Assembly (NCBI GenBank): GCA_014361245.1
Contig: JACIWB010000007.1
Location: 1-42,648 of the forward strand
From: Thermoplasmatales archaeon
GTDB lineage: Archaea > Thermoplasmatota > E2 > UBA202 > JdFR-43
Reading direction: 5' to 3'
Length of the DNA stretch: 42,648 bases
This document shows positions 28,101 through 33,924 of this stretch, in pieces (the stretch's first letter is position 1; each line of letters begins with the position of its first letter). Below the pieces are notes generated by a model that was given only the letters and a program-made list of their open reading frames with translations, was not told the origin of the DNA and ran no database searches. The translations under genes and the position numbers were made by a program.

Positions 28101-29363
28101 AAGCAAGTAACATTCCCACCATTTACAGCAGAGGAGAACAGCGTTTATGTAATAAATGTAAGAACACTGCTTGCTGGGGATATAAATCCAGGAAACGATA
28201 CCAAAGAGGTAACAATTAGCACAGTTAATCTTCCACCAGTTACAACATGCAGTTGTGTTGGTTCAATGGGAGAAAATGGATGGTATGTTGGACCAGTTAC
28301 AATCTATTTATCTGCAACAGACCCACAAGAAGTAAGGGCAACATACTATCGCATAAATGGAGGAGCATGGCAAACATACACTGGCCCAGTAAGTGTTTCA
28401 ACTGAAGGATTGTATAAAGTTGAATACTACTCAGTAGATACCTTTGGAAGCACTGAAGAAATTAAATCATGCAGCTTTGGAATAGCTACTTCAATGCCAA
28501 TAACAGAATGCATAATATCTGGCTTGCTTGGAGATAATGGATGGTATAAGAGCGATGTGCAGATTACACTTAAAGCAAATGCATACATATGTGGAGTAAA
28601 AGCAACATACTATCGCATAGATGGAGGAGCATGGCAGGAATATACTGGAACATTTACATATAGCGGAGAAGGAAATCATATTATAGAATACTACTCAATA
28701 AGCAACGCTGGAATAGTTGAAACACCAAAATCAACATCATTCAAGATAGATAAGACAAGCCCAACAGCAAAAGTTATATATCCAAATGGTGGCGAGGTTT
28801 TAGGAGGAATAATAACAATAAGATGGACAGCAAGCGATAACATTGGCATTGCAGGAATTGATTTGCTGTATAGCAGTGATGCTGGATTAACATGGAATGT
28901 TATAGCAAGCAATGTTGCAAACACTGGCTCATATAACTGGAATGTTGCTAGCTTGCCATACGGAAGCAACTACATGGTTAAAGTAGTTGCAAAAGATAAC
29001 GCAGGAAATGTTGCAGTCGATACTTCAGATGGAACATTTACAATAAGCATGCCAAGTCCACCAACAGTAAGCATAATTAAACCAAGAAATGCCTTGTATA
29101 TCTTTGATAGAGAAATAATTCCACTGCCAATACCAGTAATAATTGGAGGAATAACAGTTGAAGCAACAGCAAGCTCAAGCATAGGCATTGCAAAAGTAGA
29201 ATTCTATATAGATGGAGCACTTAAATTCACAGATACAACCGAGCCATACTCGTGGCTCTGGGATGAAAGGGCAATAGGAACACATGAAATAAAAGTAATT
29301 GCCTACGATACCACTGGACAGAAAGCAGAAGACAGAATAAGCGTATTCATAATAAACTTCTAA
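19191..29363 (+). CDS. Giant secreted gingipain-like protein: C25 peptidase with ten CARDB units and inserted adhesin-like domains
   Basis: The ATG at 19191 follows GGAGG (19178-19182), giving 3390 residues; a TTG at 19176 lies upstream of that site. A signal peptide (KIVLSIGVVLAMLVSSIAPI) is followed by a C25 propeptide-like region (about 30-220) and a C25 domain with His480 in NHLGHGTIS and Cys511 in TQACLSGNF. Ten CARDB-like units start near residues 617, 891, 1162, 1418, 1697, 1988, 2100, 2210, 2486 and 2747, each with a (V/I)NATV.N.GN-type strand. Eight hold a cleaved-adhesin/jelly-roll-like insert (EDFE..GW...). Two OmpL47-like modules (about 3015 and 3102) and two Ig-like domains (about 3193 and 3289) end the protein. 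No C-terminal anchor or sorting motif is seen. Confidence 0.9.
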   Translation: MKGKIVLSIGVVLAMLVSSIAPIASSFELGETITKEPREVRMKFDFLMPKLNNVMLSGKTYSVVDMGLPTIGNAGEPEIPVKPVNVLLPYGAELKEIKVIADEPILIGKAKITPKPSLIPIGENDFVLVAEENEEIYNSDEIYPGYLYKEVTTQYFRGFPVVTINLYPVQWNPLTEELYLYPNMELVVELKDGQVNELFRGTEVDRQEVTKMVDNPREVLTYPLLPSHSCEYVIITNEALKNAPGPYNFQALANSKIAKGMNATIVTVEWIYSNFGGVDNPEKIRNFIRWAYQEWHTQYVLLGGDADAGNEIVPVRRLWNETYFGNYKAHIPSDLYYACLDGSYNSDGDSYWGEPTDGEGGKDVDLIAEVYVGRAPVDNAAELANFVRKTLEYDSSQDPYLNKVLLCSEYVGFGGIANYGSVFKEEMRNGSNANGYYTVGIPGDEYTILALHDNETFTWSVEQLKEIINSGIHIINHLGHGTISTLMKMVSSDIASLENEGKYFFLYTQACLSGNFTYNDSIAEKLVKSENGAFAVITNADYGFGRRWTTDAPSQAYDREFFDAVYGENIREIGKANQDSKEDNLYRLQEDGMRWCYYGLNLLGDPEIAIKAGAVYNHDVGVKSINEPKGKISTGTHAINATIENSGLSNEVRVDVFCSIYKLDKVIHFFDDMESGSANWTVIDKDGDGHTWTISTARYKSPTHSFRCTDYTTYLPNSIDELVSKAIDLSSVDNAILEFWYWAKNDWLTYAHMPYGDYLTVYLSSDDGVTWVEAKTYITYTSENWWLMSIPIEKYVNLTSHVRIKFTFVSDALTHYEGTYIDDVVVYSWVPTIMYEDDTRILIDPGEREFVEFAYNFSFEGFYAINVTAFIPDDEYPRNNWKNITIEVRNIKDAGVISINSPDTNIPPGSYTVNATVTNLGTIDLTNLPVNCTVYYINQSTILDEDFEFLTPPNFRTGWLVEDTNGDGTKWVTSTSYPYDGFNCAFYQSHASNTASDWVFTPALNLKGGASYTLSFWYRAYSASYPASMRVMIGSSQSSSGMTTLLWNNSSIKTTTYTQATISFSVESTGTYYIGFHSYGGSNANRRVHVDKILLNEVAYEIIYSNEINIASLPVRKSVNVEFSSVGFSREGDYIINVTTKLADDEDTTNDLKSKTLKVISIQDAGIKQINYPTELITTGNANVNLTLKNYGNVPLNNVGVNCLVYSVGTTLVKEGFNSRSSSTASPGWTFSGVGRGTSTAAPSPPYYLLATPTGVKYVINNSVPFGSGNYAMELWIAKDQAAISERVEFVNISYGNSSTGPWNTLFSINYTLLNAMEVEKWYRVVVDLSPCANGNRWINISATLTKTRIRIDDVWIYSTNLVSYGTTTVNLDVDEEKYVEIAPCNFGEGIYDIIATVSADADISNNFLFFKARAHNLSDLGVLSINSPPAIIPTGWQAGNVTVKNFGNIQKTNIPVNLSIYIPETTIINETFEGLTPPNFSPGWAIEDGGDVGGGSGNSVYLKWASYNNSLYAHSSPTMAYFYFGTSPNKDANDWLFTNATYLEAGKAYWLKFWYRVSQPYMPAKLDVWVGSSQSSSGMTKKIWDNSYINNTVHNEESIIFTVPADGAYYIGFHVYSYVQRAAAIYVDDIQLISLIPVYSEEKTITSLAPDEETYLNFGPIYAYPEGEFILNVKTTLEDENVTNDGKHMVVKVWNIDDAGTKSINYPPSGLLLLPPDQSIRVNATITNYGNVPQPNIPVNCSISKLTYSPILEEDFESGLPSGWIIENGGATAYYPGTNIPATWTDQNPGHRVPEGGCRGRFMIVDNDYAGWIIMEEGLVTKDISCAGQSKVILEFDHAWLGGLATERGLVQVCWYDSHEMEWVNTTIATFTGHDIDIGHKTYDITSLAAGKTIRIKWYYNSYRDYGFWWMVDNVRIGGEPAYDLKFWDEKTVNDLDPGEEAFVEFEPWNWFSSGAGWYAINVTTMLDGDEFPSNDTKTTIVFLQGAYDVEVRAIESPLPGIYTTGTSFAVNATVKNVGAENLTDINVICTIRNSAGDIVFTEEKIVSTLASGQQTIVGFSSWTANIEDTYTINVTASIYGDANLDNNYKEISIVVNNIPDAAVVSINYPTGTQFTGSYAVNATVANFGNVPIGSFNVNCTIRNSAGDIVFTDEETVSGLAVGQKAYVIFAPWTVSIEDTYKINVTTMLVGDEDNSNDYQEITIIINDIDDVGMTSINYPPPIVPVGEHIINATVKNFGNIPKENIPVNCSVYLVSSPVTILQEGFEANLEPPAGWNEVDVVYTGGDWSTSGATTACSPYYGYYMARFNSGSSAAPGSATRLYPDRIDFTSYSNVILAFWMYHDTNNPAKKDRIVIQYSLDNTTWNNITSIYRYDGSSGWKLHTIDLSPYVAGKNAWVAFMGVAQQGGHIYIDEVSIISGTLIPVFSEEKIVSYLDADEESYLTFTPIDASVEGITFLLSVKTKLAGDENTGNDEILMLGKVWNFEDVGVVSINYPAQLIGPGLHSVNATVANYGNVPVANIKVNCSITQIYGDIKIMEGFETSWPPAGWKSVIVSGSAPWSRSGISHTGSYAAYSPYQAGERYLATDVISLGSGDYTLEFWLYRTLNSITGEYLNISVGPSQNGPWTTVLSLDYNAINNISGYKKFTVNLSSYANQDISIRFNHLTKGGASIWLDDIVVYREGAGLVFENEKEITYMQVGEQKHVLFDAFNFEAGQYLVKVKTILSEDENIYNDAKEKEFLVFTIIDAGVVAINYPTAGVYMPGNYSVVATVKNYGTVTETFDVKCDVYKVRNVTALYEDVEGGWDGWAVYEPSGINLWHISTRRYVSGSHSFYCGDELTGSYYPNIANFLISPGINVAGAVKVTLSLKAWIDVEDRYDYFYITVSPDGTNFYIVQVISTSSREWRSLSYDITNYASSGTIWLGFILQSDSAVQYEGVYLDDIVVTKQLRDKVYTETVTVYNLLSGAEKQVTFPPFTAEENSVYVINVRTLLAGDINPGNDTKEVTISTVNLPPVTTCSCVGSMGENGWYVGPVTIYLSATDPQEVRATYYRINGGAWQTYTGPVSVSTEGLYKVEYYSVDTFGSTEEIKSCSFGIATSMPITECIISGLLGDNGWYKSDVQITLKANAYICGVKATYYRIDGGAWQEYTGTFTYSGEGNHIIEYYSISNAGIVETPKSTSFKIDKTSPTAKVIYPNGGEVLGGIITIRWTASDNIGIAGIDLLYSSDAGLTWNVIASNVANTGSYNWNVASLPYGSNYMVKVVAKDNAGNVAVDTSDGTFTISMPSPPTVSIIKPRNALYIFDREIIPLPIPVIIGGITVEATASSSIGIAKVEFYIDGALKFTDTTEPYSWLWDERAIGTHEIKVIAYDTTGQKAEDRISVFIINF
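22289..22320 (+). repeat. Near-identical 32-nt segment shared by adhesin-like inserts 2 and 4
   Basis: The segment recurs at 23903-23934 with one mismatch and encodes GSSQSSSGMT in both copies. Confidence 0.8.
25281..25321 (+). repeat. 41-nt identical segment in CARDB unit 6 (partner in unit 7)
   Basis: Identical to 25611-25651, exactly 330 nt away; it encodes CTIRNSAGDIVFT. This is much more conserved than the surrounding repeats. Confidence 0.9.
25611..25651 (+). repeat. 41-nt identical segment in CARDB unit 7 (partner in unit 6)
   Basis: Second copy of the segment at 25281-25321. Confidence 0.9.
28338..28372 (+). repeat. 35-nt repeat in the two OmpL47-like modules
   Basis: Repeated at 28602-28636 with one mismatch; the two copies encode ATYYRINGGAWQ and ATYYRIDGGAWQ. 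Confidence 0.85.
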
Positions 29364-29423
29364 CCCTCTTCCCTTTTTTAATTTTTACAAAAACAATAAA
29401 ATACAAATTTTTATTTACAAAAC

Positions 29424-30401
29424 ATGATTAAAGAATATCTTAAGCTATCACGCTCGTTTAATGTTGGGCTTACAGCTCTTGCGCCTGTGCTGGGGGCGTT
29501 TTGCAATGGTGAGAGCAGTGCTCTTTATCTTTTCCTCTTCTTTCTCGTTGGATTTTTTGGGCATTGCTATGGGTTTGCACTGAATGATATAATTGATTAT
29601 AAAGTTGATTCTCTTTCTCATGAACTAAAGGAAAGGCCTCTTGTAAGCGGGGAAATAAAAATGAGAAGTGCTTGGATTTTCACATTTTTGATGCTTTTTA
29701 TATCTTTGTCAATAGGATTTTTAATTTCATATCTCTATTCAAATTTTATTTCAATTTCAATTCTTGTTTTGTCCGCAATATCAATAACAATTTATGATTT
29801 AATAAGCAAAAAGTTTCCAGCAATGGACATTTTTGTTGCATTGGGCATATTTTTGCTAATTTTTTATGGAGCATACACAGTAAGCAATGATATAAAGGAA
29901 ATTACCTGGATTGTTGCAATTCTTGGCACATTGCAAGTTCTTTTCATGCAATTCATAGCTGGCGGGCTGAAGGATGCGGAGCATGATTATAAAGCAAAAG
30001 CAAATACTCTTGCAATAAAACTTGGAGTAAGAGTAGAGAAAAAAATTTTCATTCCATTTTCATTTAAATTCCTTGCCTACTTACTTCAAATTATTTATCT
30101 TTTCTTCATTTTTTATCCTTTTTACAAAATATTTGAAGATGCTTTAATTCAGCTTATCATTCTTTCAATTTTGAGCATTTTAATGCTTTATATAAGCTAT
30201 AAATTGCTCTCAATTAAGAAATTTGTTAGAGATGAAGTTAGAAAATATATTGGAGCACACTATTACATAAATTTTTCTCTTGTTCCAATAATGCTAACTG
30301 CAATAAATCCATTCATTTTCCTCCTTGCATTTGTTCCACCTCTTGCGTTTATAATTTCAAATATTGCAATTCATGGAAGCATGCTGCCAAAGACGATGTG
30401 A
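29424..30401 (+). CDS. UbiA-family prenyltransferase
   Basis: A 325-residue polytopic membrane protein. The first Asp-rich motif is NDIIDYKVD in FALNDIIDYKVDS, and the second is GGLKDAEHDYKAKANTLAIK. About eight or nine membrane helices are visible. UbiA enzymes transfer a prenyl chain to an acceptor; archaeal members include digeranylgeranylglyceryl-phosphate synthase for ether lipids, but this protein is longer than the usual DGGGP synthase and the acceptor is unknown. The next gene starts 1 nt after its stop, suggesting co-expression with dihydropteroate synthase. Confidence 0.87.
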   Translation: MIKEYLKLSRSFNVGLTALAPVLGAFCNGESSALYLFLFFLVGFFGHCYGFALNDIIDYKVDSLSHELKERPLVSGEIKMRSAWIFTFLMLFISLSIGFLISYLYSNFISISILVLSAISITIYDLISKKFPAMDIFVALGIFLLIFYGAYTVSNDIKEITWIVAILGTLQVLFMQFIAGGLKDAEHDYKAKANTLAIKLGVRVEKKIFIPFSFKFLAYLLQIIYLFFIFYPFYKIFEDALIQLIILSILSILMLYISYKLLSIKKFVRDEVRKYIGAHYYINFSLVPIMLTAINPFIFLLAFVPPLAFIISNIAIHGSMLPKTM

Positions 30402-30402
30402 T

Positions 30403-31581
30403 ATGATGGTAAGGGTAATAAGAAATAAGAGAGAAGCAATTAAGGAAATGGAAAGAATAGGAGTAGAGAAAGAAGGAATAAAAATAATGTTGCCGAAATT
30501 TTTTCATCTTACTATAAAATTAAAGGATGTTGATGCAAGGGATGCAATAATTATAAAGCAGGAAATGCTTGCATTAGGAGGGGATGCTGCAATTTCAAAA
30601 AAATCGCTTCAAAGCTTGGAAAAGACGGATGTTTTGATTACAGGAAATGAAAAGCAGATTGCCTTGCTGTTAAAAAAATTGAAAAATCAGTATAGCAGAT
30701 TAAAAAATGTATCAGAAGAGTTAGAGGAAATAATAAAGGAAAGAAAAATAAGCATAAAGATAGGCAAAAAAAATTTTCAATTAGGAAAGAGAACATACAT
30801 AGTTGGCATACTTAATGTTACGCCCGACTCCTTTTACAACGGAGGAAAATATCTGGATTATGAAAAGGCAATAGAAAGGGCAAGGCAAATGGAAAAGGAG
30901 GGAGCAGATATAATAGATGTTGGCGGCGCCTCAACCCGCCCATTTGCTCAAGAAGTCGATGCAAAAGAGGAAATGAGGAGGGTTTTGCCAGTTATAGAAG
31001 GGATAAGGGGTGAGATAAATTTGCCGATTTCTGTCGATACTTATAAGCCAGAAGTTGCAGAGAGAGCTGTTGAAAAAGGGGCTGATATGATAAATGACAT
31101 CTTTGCTCTAAGGAAAAAGGGAATGGCTGAAGTTATAAGTGAGCATGACTTGCCAGTTTGCATAATGCATATGAAGGGAGAGCCAAAAAATATGCAGATA
31201 GCTCCATATTATGAGGATGTTGTTGAGGAAATTTTATATTTTTTGAAAGAAAGGATAGATTTTGCGGTTAAAAAAGGAATAGAAAAAATAATAGTTGATC
31301 CAGGAATTGGATTTGGGAAAAGAACAGGAGGAATAGAAGACAATTGCGAAATAATAGCCCGCCTTTATGAGCTGAAAAGTTTAAAAAGGCCAATACTAAT
31401 AGGCATTTCAAGAAAAACATTCATAGGGAATATAACTAAAACAAGCGTTGAAGAAAGGTTGCACGGAAGCCTGGGGGCTGAGGCAATAGCAATTGCAAAT
31501 GGAGCAGATTTTATAAGATGCCATGATGTAATTGAAACTAAAAGAATGGCAATGGTTGTTGATAAAATAGTCAGACAATAA
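30403..31581 (+). CDS. Dihydropteroate synthase with an N-terminal extension
   Basis: Start at the first of two adjacent ATGs just after the UbiA stop (392 residues). The pterin-binding TIM barrel begins near residue 130 (TYIVGILNVTPDSF), then GADIIDVGGASTRP, LPISVDTYKP, INDIFALRK, CIMHMKGEPKNMQ, IVDPGIGFGKR and GISRKTFIG. The enzyme condenses dihydropterin pyrophosphate with p-aminobenzoate (or a related arylamine). Residues 1-125 form an extra alpha/beta domain (DVLITGNEKQIALLLKKLKN), seen also in other roughly 400-residue DHPS proteins. It supports folate use, with SHMT and the cyclo-ligase in the window. Confidence 0.9.
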   Translation: MMVRVIRNKREAIKEMERIGVEKEGIKIMLPKFFHLTIKLKDVDARDAIIIKQEMLALGGDAAISKKSLQSLEKTDVLITGNEKQIALLLKKLKNQYSRLKNVSEELEEIIKERKISIKIGKKNFQLGKRTYIVGILNVTPDSFYNGGKYLDYEKAIERARQMEKEGADIIDVGGASTRPFAQEVDAKEEMRRVLPVIEGIRGEINLPISVDTYKPEVAERAVEKGADMINDIFALRKKGMAEVISEHDLPVCIMHMKGEPKNMQIAPYYEDVVEEILYFLKERIDFAVKKGIEKIIVDPGIGFGKRTGGIEDNCEIIARLYELKSLKRPILIGISRKTFIGNITKTSVEERLHGSLGAEAIAIANGADFIRCHDVIETKRMAMVVDKIVRQ

Positions 31582-31624
31582 AATTTTATATATTCTTAAT
31601 TGTTTTCCCTTAGGAAGATATAAA

Positions 31625-32750
31625 ATGAAAATAAAATATATTGCATCTGGTCTTCTTTTGTTTTGTTTAGTAATATTAATACCATCCACGATAAAAGCAA
31701 CTCCCCAATGCTCCAATTCACATAAATGGGGATGAGGATTTTGCAAACAAAGCAGGCAGTGAAAGATGGCGGGGCAATGGCACAGCAACTAATCCTTACA
31801 TAATCCAAAATTATGAAATAGATGGTGAGGGCAAAGCTTATTGCATATGGATAGAAAATACAAGTGTTTATTTTGTGATAAGAAACTGCGCATTTTATAA
31901 CGCAATATCATCTTGGCCAGCCCCGTGCGGCGTGGGAATATGTCTGAAAAACGTTACTAATGGAAGATTGGAAAACAACAAATGCTATGGCAATATTTAC
32001 GGCATACGCCTTGTTGCTTACTCAAGCAATAACACCATTACAAACAACGACTGCTATGAGAACAATAAAGGCATACGCTTGGACGACTCAAGCAACAACA
32101 ATGTAGCAAGTAACAATTGCTATAACAATTCCGAGGGAATATATCTAGATGATTCGAGCAACAACATCGTAGCAAATAACAAATGCTACGGTAATCTTGA
32201 TGGCATATCTTTATATTCCTCTAGCGAAAAAAATATTATAGCAAACAATACCTGTTACGAGAATTTTTTTGCTGGCATTCACCTTTATCACTATTTAAAG
32301 CCCGGCTACCCAAGTAACAATAGCATAGAAAACAACAAATGCTATAAAAATCGTGAAGGAATATACCTCTCTTCATCGCACAACAACAGCATCACAAACT
32401 GCAGTGTTTATGACAACAGTTACGGTTTTCGTATTTCTTCTTCAAATATTCAAATTCACTATTGCAGTATCTATGGAAATAAAGAATACGGAATTTCTAA
32501 TGAAAACTTGGAAGGAGAATATGAAGTAAATGCAACATACTGCTGGTGGGGGCATGGAAGCGGGCCATTTCATGAAACAAATCCCGGCGGCCAAGGAGAT
32601 AATGTAAGTGATAAAGTTTTATTTATTCCCTGGCTTGAAAAGACAAGTGAAGGAGGCAATACTTCTCCTGAGAAGAAAGGAATTCCTGGCTTTGAACTAT
32701 TTGCAATTGTTGGAGCAGTAGCATCCATATTGAATAGGAGGAAAAAATGA
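31625..32750 (+). pseudogene. NosD-like right-handed beta-helix surface protein, frameshifted after the signal peptide
   Basis: An ATG at 31625 starts a signal peptide (KYIASGLLLFCLVILIPS) that runs out of frame after a CCCC tract at 31703-31706. With one C removed, the frame reads ATPNAPIHINGDEDFANKAG and joins the downstream reading frame, which continues to 32750. The body has about seven 22-23-residue beta-helix repeats with NN..(V/I).NN.CY.N..GI.L patterns (NosD/pectate-lyase-like). The C-terminus is GIPGFELFAIVGAVASILNR plus RKK, a PGF-type archaeosortase sorting signal. Either a real frameshift or an assembly error. The next gene overlaps as ATGA. Confidence 0.85.
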
Positions 32751-33250
32751 GGTGGATTCTTCTTCTAATTTCTCTTGCTATTTCTATTGGACCAATAGGA
32801 GCGGGCTTATTTATTTATCGAGATAACCTATCAGCTTTTATATTGCCAGAAAATATGGAATCAATAACGGAAGTCATGGGTAAGAGTCCTGAGATAGATT
32901 ATATAAATTCAACAATTATTGATTCAACCCTGATATTGAAATTTAAAATTAAGAACCCCTACAATATGGATTTAACCCTGGAAGCTATTTATGCAGAAAT
33001 TTTCTGCTCCTCTCATTCTTTCTATTTTGGCTCTATAAATTGGGACAGCTCATTTACAATTCGAGCAAATTCCTCCTCATATATTGATCTAGCTTTAAAT
33101 TTTACTTCAGAAGGAAAGGAACATGTCTCTACAATGCATAAAGAAGATTTATATGTAGATATCAAAAACCTATCAATTGAGCTTCAAGGAATAAAAATAT
33201 ATAAGGAAGAAATAAGGAATGTGGGACCAATTTATATGGAGGGAATATGA
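32747..33250 (+). CDS. Membrane protein with an LEA14/WHy-like extracellular domain
   Basis: 167 residues. The N-terminal membrane helix (WILLLISLAISIGPIGAGLF) is followed by a beta domain with DSTLILKFKIKNPYNMDLTL, which resembles LEA14/WHy domains (weak, by pattern). Several NxS/T sequons occur. It overlaps both neighbours (ATGA), so the three genes are co-translated. Role unknown, perhaps surface assembly. Confidence 0.72.
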   Translation: MRWILLLISLAISIGPIGAGLFIYRDNLSAFILPENMESITEVMGKSPEIDYINSTIIDSTLILKFKIKNPYNMDLTLEAIYAEIFCSSHSFYFGSINWDSSFTIRANSSSYIDLALNFTSEGKEHVSTMHKEDLYVDIKNLSIELQGIKIYKEEIRNVGPIYMEGI

Positions 33251-33777
33251 AAATAAATTGGCCTGGATTGGTGGGAAGCATTGCAACATTTGCTTTAATT
33301 ATATTTTCCTTCTTTTATCCATGGTGGGAACTTAAAATTGGCAACATAGGGCAAGCTGATATTTCTCCTATAAATTTAAAAATAGATTTATTTGGCTTGC
33401 AATTTAGAATACCAGCGATATATTTCATCAATTTGGCATGTCTTCTTTCTTTAATTGCATCAGCTATTGCCATGCTGATTTATTCCCTTCTTCCAGATAA
33501 AAATTATTCCAAAGATTTGCTGAAATTTGCTTATAAGAAACCATTAATTGTTTTGATAATTTTCTCTCTCTTCCTGCTTATTATTTTATATCCTATTAGA
33601 TTGATGTTTTCCATCTATATTCCTATTAATGGTTCAACAAATGTTACTCTCCCAGCTGGAGATGCGGAGATAGAAGCCATTATTAAAACAGGATTTACTT
33701 TCCTTTTCTGGCTTGCAATAATATCTGCTTTGCTGTGTATTATTGCAAAATTTTATCACAGAAAATTTAAAGAGTAG
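33247..33777 (+). CDS. Four-helix membrane protein of unknown function
   Basis: 176 residues with four membrane helices: LVGSIATFALIIFSFF, IYFINLACLLSLIASAIAML, PLIVLIIFSLFLLIILYPI and FTFLFWLAIISALLCIIA. A short extracellular loop with KIGNIGQADISPINL follows helix 1. No family recognised. Last gene of the beta-helix operon. Confidence 0.72.
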   Translation: MKINWPGLVGSIATFALIIFSFFYPWWELKIGNIGQADISPINLKIDLFGLQFRIPAIYFINLACLLSLIASAIAMLIYSLLPDKNYSKDLLKFAYKKPLIVLIIFSLFLLIILYPIRLMFSIYIPINGSTNVTLPAGDAEIEAIIKTGFTFLFWLAIISALLCIIAKFYHRKFKE

Positions 33778-33924
33778 CCACTCAGATCGCCCATCATTCT
33801 TCATATTTCAGAATTGCGTTTATCATCATTGTGGCAATATTAAATAAGCAAGAAAATTAAAACTTTTTGAAAAAAGTTAAAATTAATTTTTAATAAATTT
33901 TAAAAATGCTGAAAAAATATTGGC

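Larger units (their letters stand above)
21040..28230 (+). repeat. Coding array of ten diverged CARDB-type repeat units
   Basis: Units of about 110 residues (uninterrupted) or 255-295 residues (with an insert) share a start like DAGVVSINYP, NATVKNFGNVP, then after any insert an EEK.V..L..GEE strand, INVTT and a GDE..ND end. DNA identity is mostly low, so most copies are old. Confidence 0.85.

Noticed and set aside
21040-28230. Repeated DNA considered as a CRISPR or satellite array
   Set aside because: The repeats are protein-level, long, diverged and inside one open frame; there are no short identical repeats with unique spacers.
33778-33924. Gap before the phosphoesterase examined for a small gene
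   Set aside because: Only very short frames (about 11 residues on the minus strand) and an AT-rich inverted repeat were found.
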